Shown here piece after piece: positions 11,295-22,409 of a stretch of 64,000 bases of DNA. The notes under the pieces were generated by a model. That model did not search any database, was not told the origin of the DNA, and saw nothing but the letters and a program-made list of their open reading frames with translations. The stretch is taken from contig JACDQD010000011.1 of NCBI GenBank assembly GCA_019843655.1, positions 18,629,333-18,693,332 on the forward strand, written 5' to 3'. Both the position numbers and the translations under genes were made by a program. Positions within the stretch are counted from its first letter, which is position 1, and each line of letters opens with the position of its first letter. The stretch comes from Lethocerus indicus (taxonomy: Eukaryota > Arthropoda > Insecta > Hemiptera > Belostomatidae).

Positions 11295-11690
11295 CCCCCC
11301 GTTTCGGGGACCGGTTTCGGCCGCTCGCCGTCTTCAGTAGCGGCGGTTTGTTGTTAGTCACTTTCGGCACTTTGTACATCTTTCGGGCGTACTCCCCCGC
11401 TGCACCGTGTCACTTGTACTTCGCGCTTCGTACTTCGGGTGCACTGAAGACGGGCGAGCGGCCGAAACCGGTCTGGCGAAACCTACGGTATTCCGCCGCT
11501 CCGTCTTCAGTAGCGGTGTGTGTCAGTAGTCACCGTCAGCACTTTGGATGTCTTTCGGGCCGTCCTCACTGCACCGTGTCACTGTGCACTGTCCGAAATA
11601 TCCGAGGCGCCGAAAGTGGCAGTGACGCCGCTACTGAAGACGGGCGAGCGGCCGAAACCGGTCTAGCGAAAGACGGAACTCGAGGCGTTG
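11295..11690. mobile_element. Two adjacent family G hairpins
   Basis: CGCCGTCTTCAGTAGCGGCG (about 11326) pairs with ACTGAAGACGGGCGAGCGGC (11443). CCGTCTTCAGTAGCGGTGTG (about 11501) pairs with CGCTACTGAAGACGGGCGAG (about 11629). The overlapping 150-codon frame (11261-11713) is derived from these hairpins. Confidence 0.75.
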
Positions 11691-11696
11691 TAGGAA

Positions 11697-12158
11697 TAAA
11701 TAAATATTTTTAAAAATTGTTTTTGGACGTCGGAGGTTTCTTCGGGTTCTTTGTACTGTACCCGTTTTGCGTTTCTTTCCCTCCCTTCTGTCTGCGTTTC
11801 CCCGTTCTTCTCTCTTTCGCCTTCCGACACTCTTTCTCCTCCGCTCACTCTCACTCTCTCTCTCTCCCTCCCTCCCTCACCCTCTCTCACCCTCTCACTC
11901 TCTCATAGTCGAGAGGTGAGCCCCGAGCGGCCTTTCTCAGGGTTAACCGGGTTTTCCGTTTCATGGCGCCCACTGACCTCACTAGAGATATCTCCCTCTC
12001 TCCCTCCCTCCCTCCCTCTCCCTCCCTCCCTCCTCTCTGTTCACTCTCTCCCTCGATCCGCCTCTCCCTTTCTGGCCCACAAGTGACATCCATCACCCGG
12101 CGGCAGTTTCTTCTGTCGCGACAACCGAAAGACACAGATAGGAACACTTAATAACTGC

Positions 12159-12255
<97 letters not shown>

Positions 12256-12400
12256 AGAAAGAGTGTCGGAAGGCGAAAAAGAGAAGGACGAGGGAAACGC
12301 AGACAGAAGAGAGGGAAAGAAACGCAAAACGGGTACAGTACAAAGAACCCGAAGAAACCTCCGACGTCAAAAAATTTTTAAAATATTTATTTATTCCTGG
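11697..12400. repeat. Large foldback with CT/GA inner tracts
   Basis: Left arm 11697-11850 and right arm about 12255-12400 are reverse complements. GACGTCGGAGGTTTCTTCGG on the left matches CCGAAGAAACCTCCGACGTC on the right, and GTACTGTACCCGTTTTGCGT matches ACGCAAAACGGGTACAGTAC. The arms continue into (CT)n-rich DNA on the left and a (GA)n run (12162-12252) on the right, which can also pair. The ~300-bp centre is not symmetric. Serine/leucine and arginine/glutamate frames here are microsatellite translations. Confidence 0.85.
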
Positions 12401-12504
12401 AACATCTCGTGAAGAGTAACCATTCGGAAAGAACAGATTCAATAATAGGAGGCGACGCATAAAGTAAGTCAGTTTTGAAGTGGTTATAGTTTAAGTACGA
12501 AAAC

Positions 12505-12770
12505 ATTAATGAGGTTCACAACGGAAATGGGGAATCCATCGTACATATTCACGTACAAATATCCGACTGAACACGTTGCAGTTGGTGCTGCAGTTGGACG
12601 GCATCTTTTGTGTCTGGATGTTAATAATAATGACCATTTCGAACACCTACAGCTATATATATCTTTAAGTCGGACTTTAAGCTACACTTTCATCAAAAAT
12701 GAGACACAACTCAGTCAATTAGTTTGCGAGTTATGGACTGTTAAACGGTGGATACATTTTTTTGGACCAC

Positions 12771-12775
<5 letters not shown>
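12505..12775. mobile_element. Family M MITE, right half
   Basis: Contains AATGAGGTTCACAACGG, TCGGACTTTAAGCTACACTT and the terminal GGATACATTTTTTTGGACCA, CTCT. Left terminal repeat missing. The right end abuts a (TA)n tract. Confidence 0.8.

Positions 12776-12819
<44 letters not shown>
12776..12819. repeat. (TA)n microsatellite at a MITE end
   Basis: About 21 TA units directly follow the family M terminus. Confidence 0.95.
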
Positions 12820-12964
12820 TGCTACGCCATCCTCGTGATGATCGTAATATTTCATATTACGTTTAATATGAAATAGAAAATGGATGAATTGATATCATAT
12901 AACAGAAAGCGAAAGAGTTAATGAACCATTAATGGTTCGTTAGCTACAAAATGTGATAACGACA

Positions 12965-13255
12965 AACGACATAGTCGACTCAAAGGAACTTGACTCAAAC
13001 CGTAGACTCTACTGAGGCCGATCGGATAAAATGGGACGAAATTAGACAAATTGACTGGCGATTCCGGCATATTATATTGGTCCGTCGAAAAGGACTTTTC
13101 TTTTTTTTTTTTTTTTCGTGGGCGTAGAAAACCCGACGGCTGGAAATTCTGAAAAACCGTACGCGAAACATTTATATTCTGTTCGGACGATAATTTTTCA
13201 AATTATCGTCCGCCTCCGTACTGACAATTCGGTTCGGTCGATTCTATAAATGGGC
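12965..13255. repeat. Dispersed repeat, copy 1
   Basis: Shares with 15590-15790: GTCGACTCAAA, CTACTGAGGCCGATC, GGATAAAATGGGACGAAATT, ACAAATTGACTGGCGATTC, TTTTTCAAATTATCGTCCGC and TTCGGTTCGGTCGATTCTAT, in the same order with indels. Confidence 0.75.
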
Positions 13256-13605
13256 GGCGATAGAAAAAAAAAATAAATAAAAAATAAAATAAAATAAAAC
13301 GGCGGTTCCGAATATTTGCTTAGGACGGCGAAAAAATGAAATATTTAGGACGTCCCCGAAACTGGGCTAGAAAATTGTGTCGGACGAATATTTTTCCCCA
13401 CCCCACCCCACCCCAGAAACGTCGTCAGTTTCTGAACTCCGGTCGATTTTAAAGGGAAAATTCACCCCCGTCACTGGAACGTAAATCGAAATTGACCTCT
13501 CAGTGTAACCGACTGGAAATTGAGCTGTAGGGCCGAAGATTTCCGGGTCAAAAGTCCTTCAAGAACAGCCCTTTTAATTGTCGGGATTATACGCAGAATC
13601 GAGTC
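13256..13605. other. Unassigned spacer
   Basis: A/T-rich run (13263-13300) and a C-rich patch (13396-13414). No gene recognised. Confidence 0.45.
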
Positions 13606-13745
13606 ACGTATCTCCCGTGTAAAATTCTGCTGGAGGGATGGAAGGGGTGGGGAGTGAGGAGCGGATTCCATCCGGAGTAAGTTTACGTCTGTCTCCTTTT
13701 AAACTTGGACAAAGTTGAACGGACTTTAAAGTCGTCGCTTTTGTA
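13606..13745. repeat. Dispersed repeat, copy 1 of the pair with 18480-18650
   Basis: ATCTCCCGTGTAAAATTCTG, GGAGGGATGGA, GAGGAGCG, GTAAGTTTAC and CTTGGACAAAGTTGAACGGA recur in order at about 18485-18640 with indels. Confidence 0.7.
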
Positions 13746-14384
13746 GCTCGCTATACGATTATCCACCCCCCAACTGGGGGTGGCTCCAAATAAGCTCCAC
13801 GCCGGTAAAAAGCTGGATTTGAAATTTGGACAATCTCTAAAGCAAGGATTTATTATGCAGGATACCGTCATAATTATTTCTATTATCCAATCAAAATTAC
13901 ACTTCAACGAATCAAGGTGATTATTATTCCTGCGCTATTCTGTTGAATTGAATCGTTTTTCGGGTCAAAAGAATCGGACTTTTAAGACCGTTACTTTAAA
14001 GGGACATTAAAATCGACCTCAAGTAATAAAAAAAAAAATGCTTTGAAGACGGCGAGAAGCCGAAACGTTTTTGGCCCCGAATACGAACAAAACGATGACG
14101 TAAATTCAACCCCCTAACCGATTGAGTACCAAATTTTCAATAAAATTTACACATTACGACGCATTATTATCGAATATGTTTAAAAAAAAAAACGGTTTGT
14201 CAAATATTTCGTTTTTAAATCGAGTCCCATTCGGGGGGGATTTGGTACAGAGTTGAACGGAGACATGAGACCGATATTTTATTTTGAATAATAATCAAAA
14301 TTTAGTTATTTATAACGTGAAATTACTGAAAGTGATACGAAAAATTTATCAGAAGAATTTAAAAAAATTAACCGATACCCCCAT

Positions 14385-15110
14385 TTGGGGTGGGGGTGGG
14401 TACTCAATGGGTTAATGGTACTATTTCTCGTTTCGGCTTGTCACCCACCGGCAGTAGTAGCGTTCTGTAACACGACCGGACGCATTCGGCCATCCGCCAG
14501 AACTGTGCTTAAGCGATGCTACACGTTGTGTTTTTTTTTTACACCGTATTATCGTATCGGTTCGCGGCAACTAAGTACGGCCCTCTGTTCGGTCACCCAA
14601 CGTCGGAGACCCGACGAAGTGACGTGCGGAGCTCCTCGCCTCTCGAACGTAAAAACCGTGGGACTTGAAAATATGCACTTTGTGTTCGGGCCAATTCGGC
14701 AACCGCTCGAACGAAATACGAGGTTCTATTCTTCGAAAGTGAAAGCTGTAAAAACTCTGTTGCCTTTTAGGGGCAACGGTCGTCGTCTCGAATTTCGGAT
14801 CTGGCGGACGAAAACAATCGCAATTGAGGTCCGAGAGTCGGTTGAAAATGTTCTATGTCCAAAAAATAATTGTCCCCTCTCACTTTTCATTTTATCACTT
14901 ATTATTATTATTATTATTATTGTTATTGTCGGTATCATTTTGCCGTCCAACAGTGTACAGGAGGGGGTACAATGGGCGCGCTTACGGTCGGTTGGCGAAA
15001 GACAAACGGCATCGTGGAAGTGGAAACGCTCGACGGCGATTTTGGAATTCCTCGCTGAACCGCTCTCCGACGGTCCCAGTAAACGGCCGGGACAATTGGA
15101 CAGTTATTAG
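14385..15110 (+). CDS. Longest open frame, 241 codons, unrecognised
   Basis: A stop-free frame outside the satellite blocks. Residues 10-27 are hydrophobic (GLMVLFLVSACHPPAVVA), resembling a signal peptide or membrane segment. A second hydrophobic stretch near residues 167-190 comes from an (ATT/TTA)n run and reads as consecutive isoleucines, which weakens it as a real membrane helix. The rest is basic and has no motif I recognise. No promoter, intron or poly(A) signal supports it. The frame is long for chance, but may be a translated repeat. Confidence 0.25.
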   Translation: MGWGWVLNGLMVLFLVSACHPPAVVAFCNTTGRIRPSARTVLKRCYTLCFFFTPYYRIGSRQLSTALCSVTQRRRPDEVTCGAPRLSNVKTVGLENMHFVFGPIRQPLERNTRFYSSKVKAVKTLLPFRGNGRRLEFRIWRTKTIAIEVRESVENVLCPKNNCPLSLFILSLIIIIIIIVIVGIILPSNSVQEGVQWARLRSVGERQTASWKWKRSTAILEFLAEPLSDGPSKRPGQLDSY

Positions 15111-15112
15111 AT

Positions 15113-15430
15113 GTAACACTTTTTGTAATTACCAATTGGACTGGAGACGCACGGCGTCGCCGAGAAAAGTATACGCGAACCGAAATTTCCGAACTTTCCC
15201 ACTGTTGGGAAAAAAAATTCCGAAAACCCTTCGTTAAACGTCAGTACGATTTCGCCCAGCAAAATATTAGACAGAATATCACTCTGGGAGCGATACGAAA
15301 TCTAACTCTCGCGCTACCGAAGGTGGCGAGCGGCCGACAAACCGGTCTGGCGAAAGACCGAACATGCAGCGAGAGAGGAGACAGAAACATCACGAACCTA
15401 CAGTGATACGAAAATAATAATTATAGATAG
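15113..15430. repeat. Direct duplication, copy 1 (includes a family G half)
   Basis: Matches 15792-16110 at an offset of about 677-682 bases. Shared landmarks are AATTACCAATTGGACTGGAG, AAAAGTATACGCGAACCGAA, CCCACTGTTGGGAAAAAAA, CAGTACGATTTCGCCCAGCA and CTCTGGGAGCGATACGAAAT, then GCGAGCGGCCGACAAACCGG and ACAGAAACATCACGAACCTA. Confidence 0.85.
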
Positions 15431-15589
15431 GAATTTCTAATATCCGGGAAACCGAGCACAGATATAAAAACGGCTGAAACGAAGTACGATTGTTATTGCA
15501 ACAATTTAAGAATTGAATGAAATAAAGTTGAAATATTTCAAAAGTGACAACAAATAATTTCTCAATATTCCTAAGGCTTTAAACAAAAA

Positions 15590-15790
15590 GTCGACTCAAA
15601 AGAATCGACTTGAACCGTAGACTACTGAGGCCGATCTTGCGTAGACCGGATAAAATGGGACGAAATTAGTGCGTGATATTTTCAGCACAGAATTTGGACA
15701 AATTGACTGGCGATTCTGGAATTTTTCATAATTTTTCAAATTATCGTCCGCCTCCAATTCGGCAATTCGGTTCGGTCGATTCTATAAATA
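15590..15790. repeat. Dispersed repeat, copy 2 (pair of 12965-13255)
   Basis: Same landmarks in the same order as copy 1, with an insertion around TTGCGTAGACC and TTTTCAGCACAGAATTTGG. Confidence 0.75.
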
Positions 15791-15791
15791 T

Positions 15792-16110
15792 GTACACTTT
15801 TTTAATTACCAATTGGACTGGAGACGCAAAAACGTCACCGAGAAAAGTATACGCGAACCGAAATTTCCGAACTTTCCCACTGTTGGGAAAAAAATTCCGA
15901 ACACTTCGTTTAACGTCAGTACGATTTCGCCCAGCAAAATAATAGACAGAATATCACTCTGGGAGCGATACGAAATCTAATCTCGCGCTACCGAAGGTGG
16001 CGAGCGGCCGACAAACCGGTCTGGCGAAAGACCGAACATGCAGCGAGAGAGAGAGAGAGGAGACAGAAACATCACGAACCTACAGTGATACGAAAATAAT
16101 AATTATAGAA
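15792..16110. repeat. Direct duplication, copy 2
   Basis: See copy 1. It differs by a longer GA run (GCGAGAGAGAGAGAGG), small deletions and a few substitutions, so the event is old enough to have diverged slightly. Confidence 0.85.
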
Positions 16111-16182
16111 TTATCGCCTATTATAGACCAGAATTATTGTCTATTTGTAGACAAATTTGTCGGGGGTACACAAGACGTCCAA

Positions 16183-16255
16183 GGAGGCCGGAAGTAATTT
16201 TTAATTACTAAAATTACCCTTTTCCCGGAAGGTTCGATTCCCGCTGTCGGCCGTT
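16183..16255 (+). other. tRNA-like remnant with perfect B box
   Basis: GGTTCGATTCC at 16231-16241 fits the Pol III B-box consensus exactly. GGCCGG (about 16185) can pair with CCGGCT read backwards from GTCGGCC (about 16247), giving an acceptor-like stem about 65 bases apart. No convincing A box or anticodon arm is visible; the middle is an AT-rich palindrome. Most likely a tRNA-derived repeat or pseudogene. Confidence 0.25.
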
Positions 16256-16259
16256 CACA

Positions 16260-17341
16260 ATTCGATGAATAATTTCAAAATTTCAAACCTTCAACTTAGC
16301 TTTTTTTCTGCTATCATATTACGTGTGACGGGGATAAACTTTAGTATTATTAAACTACTGTATTATGGACCGATTATTACGGACAACTCTCTTGTAGACC
16401 GAAATAGATCTTGTCAAATTGTCGATTACTTTTTCGGGTACGCCTAATACCTGTCTAATTACCTCCCAACATAATAGATTTGATGATTTACCACTTTTCC
16501 GTAGGACTGATTTTCATTTTCAATATATATATATAGTATTTTTTCGTAGTCGATTTTTTTTTTTATATATTAGATTTTGAGGAGTTGTTCGAGAGAGGGT
16601 AGAATTTGAAAATTTCAGATTTGAGACCCTTTTTTTGCCCCTTTTTAAAACCGAAAGTCCGCCCCGCTTCTCTTGGGCACCGGTCTATAGAATACTGATT
16701 CTATAATGTTCTTATAGTAGCGTCCGTTCTGTCGACCATTTCTTTATTTCACGGAAAAACGTACAATTGAAATGGAAAAAAGCGATCGGACCACAGGGTG
16801 AGGGGGCGATTTTTCTATTCTTTAGAAACTGAAATTTATCCGAAATTTTAATTTATAGAAATTTACTTCGCTGAAACTGGGCGTTTTCCAGTCGCCCTAA
16901 CAGTTTCCGGCAACAACATTAAGGCCAAAAAATACGATGAAAGGAAAAGTGTCAATAAGTGAGTCGGACTTGGACGAAGTCCCACGCGGACTGAAAAAAC
17001 TGAAAAAAAATTACTCTCCCCTATTCGAATATATCGGTCGTTAAGTGAGAGTGAAACTTTCTAATTAAGCACGGGAGAAGTTCCTCTTTCACTAGCGAAG
17101 ATAGTCCACTACTAAGCATCTGGCGATACACTACCGGTTTCAAGACCCCCCCTTTTAAGTTTTTACCCTAACGCTTATTTATTTTCCGATCTCTTTTCGT
17201 CATAATTTCCGAATTCGGTCTTTCAACAAAGCTTCGCAAGCATTTTGCACATCAGTAGGTGTAATCCATCAAAAACTATACTAAACTAACGCCTCCCCTT
17301 TAATATTTTATTCAGTCAATACGGTATATACGATTTTTGGC
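16260..17341. other. Unassigned gene-free spacer
   Basis: AT-rich, with short TA and T runs near 16520-16565. No repeat family or gene recognised. Confidence 0.45.
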
Positions 17342-17354
17342 TTGAGTCTATACA

Positions 17355-18175
17355 GGTCTTTCGCCAGACCGGTTTCGGCCGTCGTGACAATATATAGACC
17401 GGTTACCGGGAAGGAAGCGTATTTCCCCATCGTTACAGTTGCCGGTTATCGCGGCGAATATTCACATCCTTTGGCTTCAGTAGTCAAACTGAATTTTCCT
17501 TCCTCCGCGCTACAAACAACAACGGATTGTTGGCAAAGTCCCGGTTTGAGATACAACTTAGTTGTGATTCACCGCACTTCGTGCTTCGGTGACAATCCCT
17601 CTTAGTTATCAATGATCATTTACGGTCAACTCTGATATTTTTATGCTTTTTATGGCCCGTTAAGTTAGAAAAAAAGCGATTTTCAACTGAACAGACATTC
17701 TTCTCCACGTACGGGACGATTTCTCAAAGTCCCGAATAAGTCCCGATAGCGCGTTAAGCGGACAGTTTCGCTGTGAAAGCGGCGCGGAAGCCGCATTATT
17801 TTTCCTCCAATTTATCCTCCAAAAATGGTCCATTTCAGCGGTTTCGGCCGTTCGCCATACACCACTATACAATTATACCACTGTGTCATCAGTTTCTATA
17901 CATCGTATATATTTTTCCATCCAATAAATGAGCCGTTTATTTTATAAAGTGGCCCAAGTAAAATTTATCTTTGAAATCGAGATATTTAAGGGTTGGCGTT
18001 TCGACGAATTTAAAAATATACCCATAGTATACGCATTGTGTCATACCGCTTGAGTGTATCTAAGGGTGTTAAATTTATAGTTTCCAATTAAAATAGCGGC
18101 AATTATTAATCGAATAATATTCGTTTTTTTTATCAGGAATGGAGTTGTTGGGCCACTTTCAAACTGCACTGTGCG
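17355..18175. mobile_element. Family B element, partial second copy
   Basis: Direct-orientation copy of about 597-1415: TTCCCCATCGTTACAGTTGC, GAATATTCACATCC, GATTGTTGGCAAAGTCCCGG, AAATGGTCCATTTCAGCGG and CATACCGCTTGAGTGTATC recur in order. The left terminal repeat is missing. The left border begins with a family G fragment (GGTCTTTCGCCAGACCGGTT). Confidence 0.8.
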
Positions 18176-18479
18176 AAACACTTAAGTGTCAAGAATTATC
18201 GTATTTTCTCGGATTATAAGCGAAAGTGAAATGCTTCACTGATGAATAACTTAAAGTTGTACATTTGACCGCGACAAAACCGGATAAATTTCCCCTCCCT
18301 CCCCTCTGTAAGAATGTATTCTTACAGATTTGGTGACAAAAAATTGGACAGTACTTGACTACTTGAAACTTTAAAATGTAAACTGGCGCCTGGACTTCAA
18401 ATACAGGGAAGGGGAGGAGGGAGAAGTAAATAATGTACGCGATGACGGAGCTTTTCTGCACTTTGACAAAAGTTCAAGT

Positions 18480-18650
18480 CCTATATTTCCCGTGTAAAGT
18501 TCTGTTGGAGGGATGGAGGGTGAGGGAGCGAGGAGCGTCTTCCACCCTGTGTAAGTTTACATCCCTCTTTCTTTCTCCCCCCCTCTCTATTCCCGCCGGT
18601 TCCTTTTGAACTTGGACAAAGTTCAACGGACTTCATCAGGCGAAGTTCAT
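18480..18650. repeat. Dispersed repeat, copy 2 (pair of 13606-13745)
   Basis: ATTTCCCGTGTAAAGTTCTG, TGGAGGGATGGAGGG, GTAAGTTTACATCC and CTTGGACAAAGTTCAACGGA align with copy 1. A C/T-rich insertion lies at about 18565-18595. Confidence 0.7.
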
Positions 18651-19049
18651 CCCCGCGAACACTTTCATATTGAAACCGAATACGGAAGTAAATGTCAGAG
18701 CTTGAGAGACGCGGGTCGGTGGCGAACAGTCGAAAGTCGGCCTCTCTCGATTGTCGCTATTGAAGATAACTACAGCGGTACATTGTTGTTCCCACCGATT
18801 GTTCAAAAACGCTAATTGCCAGTGAAAGTAATAGCAATTTTATTACTCCTCTTTCCCCGCCACGGATCTCTTATAAGGAATAGTTCATTTTTTTTTTTTT
18901 TTATTGTTACCGGCCGAAAGGGTATTAAAGGGAGGGAGTTCAGAGTACTTTACCAAAAATTGCAAATTTTAAATACGAAATAGCCGACTGTAAACGTCGT
19001 AAATACAACTAGGCGTTTCAGAAGGCGATTAACGCAATTTTTCAACATA

Positions 19050-19245
19050 CCTGTTCCGCGGCCAGCGAGCGGTTTCGGCCGTTCGCCGTCTTCAGTAGCG
19101 CAGTGTCGGCCACTTTCGGCACACCTGCACTGCGGCGTTTATTTGTGTCCTGCGGACGACGCGGAAAAAAAATTCGAACTGACGAAAATCGGCCGACACA
19201 GCGCTACTGAAGACGGCGAACGGCCGCGAAACAATTTTTTTCGGC
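19050..19245. mobile_element. Family G element, divergent
   Basis: CGCCGTCTTCAGTAGCG at about 19085 and CGCTACTGAAGACGGCG at about 19202 are inverted halves. A weak left end ACCTGTTCCGCGGCCAGCGA is visible. Confidence 0.65.
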
Positions 19246-19334
19246 CGATAAATAATTTCGTAAAATGAAAAATGTCTCGTCGCCCCGTTCTGTTCCCACC
19301 TGCTGTGGTATCCTATTTATATATTTGAACCGAA

Positions 19335-19490
19335 AATAAAATAAGTTTCCTCATCCTCGGGGACCGAATCTGACACTCCCCCATTTTGATTGTAAATACA
19401 ATCGATCATAGAAACGATACATAAATAATGTATCTTCAGATATACGTGAATCTTGTGGATACCATGAAAATATTGCCGGACTGTCGAAAT
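19335..19490. repeat. Element C, copy 1
   Basis: AGTTTCCTCATCC, GGGGACC, AAATACAATCGATCATAGAA, ACGATACATAAATAATGTAT and CATGAAAATATT match copies at about 40818-41000, 43164-43360 and 43459-43660. ATACAT...ATGTAT forms a small hairpin. This copy also follows a family G element, as the others adjoin one. Confidence 0.75.
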
Positions 19491-19715
19491 ATCAATTTTC
19501 GGTTAATAATAATTGAACTTTTTATGCAATTCCCGATTCAGTTGGTCTACTGTTTCGGTTCAAATTGATCGGTTTTTCGGTCGGAGGAAAAGAAAGAAAA
19601 AAAAAATTGAAAAATACGATTCAACAGATTGACTCAACAGCGCCGGAAAAACTTTTCCACTTCGCCAGATCAAATTGGGCCCGAAGGGGAAAAAAATATT
19701 AGGAAAAAATTTTTA

Positions 19716-19990
19716 TATACCTGTTTTGTGGTCTACTAGAGGTTGGAATAGCGTAGATTTCGTCCTGTTTCTTTCGCGGCCGTTCGCCGCCGTCTTCAGT
19801 AGCGCTGCGTCGGCCGCTACTGTCGTGATCGTCACTATAGTACAAGTGACGGTGACGCAGTGCAGTGTGTCACCCGGAAAACATCCACAGAGTGACTGAC
19901 ACCGCGCTACTGAAGACGGCGGCGAACGGCGAAACCTCTCCCCAGTCCTGGCGAAAGACCGAAACACAACAGTAGAGGTAGTACGCCTGT
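19716..19990. mobile_element. Family G element with left terminal repeat
   Basis: ACCTGTTTTGTGGTCTACTA, GAGGTTGGAATAGCG opens the copy. CGCCGTCTTCAGTAGCGCTG and CGCTACTGAAGACGGCGGCG are inverted halves around a CACTATAGTACAAGTG centre. The right terminal repeat is eroded. Confidence 0.75.
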
Positions 19991-20548
19991 AGTGCGGTCG
20001 GAATATGAATTTTAAATTGTTTCCCACCGATTGTGCCGGTGTGAACGAGATGGGGTGAAAGTGTTTCCTGGACGGGGAGATTTTCCGTCCGTTTTTCCTT
20101 TAATTTTTCTTTTTTTTTTCCAACAGGAACGGAATAATAAAAAAGGAGGCCGGCTTATTGTTCGGCGACGCCGTGGGGGTTGTTCACCCCGATGAAATTC
20201 ATTGGGTTCAATGCCATCGTGCCAAAAATTCACCCTTCGATTTTGGCGTTAACGGAAATTTTTTTTTTTTTTTAAATATTTATTCCGGGGCTACGTTGCC
20301 GGGAAGACACCAATCTGGCAGCTCTAATACAGGTCTTTTTTTTCATTCCTCTCTCCAGTTCCAGACCGGTTTTCTGGCCCATTCCATAGTCGAAGAAAGT
20401 AACAATTTTTAACCGAGCTCTTTGAGAAAGACGGCCTTTCTCCTCCGTCCAAAATTAGCGCAACATTTGAATTAAATAGAATAGTTTTTCTTTAAATTAT
20501 TTATTTTTTAATCGAATCTTAAAGTCTAATCAGATGCGGGAGGGAGGG

Positions 20549-20668
<120 letters not shown>

Positions 20669-20714
20669 TTCGAGTTCGTCAAGAAACGTTTTTTTTTCCT
20701 TAAACGCGAATTCA

Positions 20715-21065
20715 AAAAGCCCTATTCGACCTTTCCTGCAGTAATTGATTTTGGATTTAAAAAAACCTCATTTTGGGCACGTTTTCTGCCAAAAAAAAAC
20801 CCTTTTTGGGCCCATTTTAGGCCTAAAAAGCGCGATTTTGGGTCGATTTTGCGCCTGAAGAGTGCCTTTTTGGGGTCGATTTTTGGCCTAAAAACCCTAT
20901 TTTTGGGCCAATTTTGGGTCGAAAAAGACCCTTTTTGGGCAGATTTTTAGGCTAAAAACCTTATTTTTGGGCAAATTCAGGCCCTAAAAGGCCCCTTTTT
21001 TGACAAATTTTGGTCCAAAAAAATCCTTTTATGACAAATTTTGGGCCAAAAAAACCCTTTTTTGA
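20715..21065. repeat. Inverted counterpart of 23270-23870 satellite
   Basis: CCCTATTCGACCTTTCCTGC, AGTAATTGATTTTGG, CGTTTTCTGCCAAAAAA and GCGCCTGAAGAGTGCCTTTT are reverse complements of the end of the array at 23700-23865. The period is ~32 bases with motif GGCCTAAAAACC...TTTTTGGGC. Confidence 0.85.
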
Positions 21066-22250
21066 CGAAACTCCCCGATTTCTCTCCTTTTACATCGTCG
21101 TCTGCCCGAAACTCGTCCTATAGACTACAGGTCCGAGTTCCGTACAATACAAAGTATGCTTCAAATTGTTGACTTTTCCGAAATTTCCGACCTGTCTCAG
21201 AGAAGCGGGACGAAGTCCAGCGGTTTTCTGGAAACGGTAATTCATTGAATGGGATATTTTTACACGGAAGAACTCAGTTTTGCCAATATCTTTGACAATT
21301 TCTCTACATCATCATTAGGCTTGCCGTTAAGACAATTCTCAGACTATCTTCCGGGCCGCAGGTATATTTTTTTGGGGGGGGTTGGTGGGGCGGATTCTGA
21401 TTTTTTTCCCCCCTTTTTTTTCGTCCCGACAGTTTCATCTATAGACAGGTATCCGAAGTGTGTGTTGGGTTGTGGCGCCGCCTCTATAGACCGGTTTAGA
21501 TAGAACGTGAAATCGACGTTGTACTACTTCCCGGAGGTACAAGATTTGTCCATCGTCTTCAACCGGGGGTTGAAAAAAAAAAGGGCCTTCATATCCGGGA
21601 AAGTGTATTTGAAGATAACGCGTTTTGTCGAGACGCGAAAAAAAAACTAGTTTTAGTAGAATTGACCAAACTTAGGGGGCAATTTTCCGCCTGAAAACCC
21701 GGTAAATTTTGCACCGTAAAGATCCATAAAAACTGCTTAATAAACGGGGTAATCGGAGACGATACACTCTCCGTAATGATACTATAGTTCTGAGCATTAA
21801 AAACCGGTCTATTGTCTACCTGAAAACCGGTAAACGGCGCAATACAACCGGTGATATATTGTAAAAATCGAAATTTACGACCGATCTCAAATCGAAATTT
21901 TTTGGGGTTGTTCGCCAGTTCGAATATACCGTTCAAAATAACGATTATCTTCGTTGAAAATTCTGAAAATTGTCGCTTTAAAAACGCTGAAAAAGGTTCG
22001 TTTAAAGTCTTCTATTATTTGGAAGAGTTTGTACCGTATTTACTGTGTCTCAGATCTTTGTAATTTTGTTCATACTTGAAATTCGTAGGATTTCGCGTTT
22101 CTCGGATTTACGATAAAATGGGGGGCGGAAAAGTAATATCTCAGGATATTACTTATTTTCTTCGATAAAAGTAACGGAAGAACGAAGTTGGCGATAAACG
22201 GCAAGAAATTTACTGTTCGACCATTCTATCCAGTAAACTGTTATTTGCAG
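21066..22250. other. Unassigned spacer in the loop of an inverted pair
   Basis: Contains G and T runs (21361-21420) and several mutually overlapping short frames on both strands. No gene recognised. Confidence 0.45.
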
Positions 22251-22409
22251 TTAGTTGGCGCGGTGGAAACCGAGACACAACGTTCGATTGCAATTCCGGA
22301 CGTGCAGTTGTCGGTGCATTTCCTGGACGGCGGAAGAATTGCGACCCAATTCCAGTATACGATTAGAATTAAATTTATCGGCATCCGAAGGAGAACTGAA
22401 AAGAGATAA
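22251..22409 (+). CDS. Candidate coding exon, unrecognised
   Basis: A CAG acceptor (CTGTTATTTGCAG, ending 22250) precedes 52 stop-free codons that alternate hydrophobic and polar residues, with IPDVQLSVHFLDGGRIATQF inside, ending TAA. The composition is protein-like, without low complexity. A second frame is also open for 38 codons, so the frame is uncertain. No partner exon was identified upstream. Confidence 0.22.
   Translation, partial: LVGAVETETQRSIAIPDVQLSVHFLDGGRIATQFQYTIRIKFIGIRRRTEKR

Noticed and set aside
11663..12460. Minus-strand frames rich in Ser/Leu and Arg/Glu
   Set aside because: They translate CT/GA tracts of the palindrome and mirror each other.
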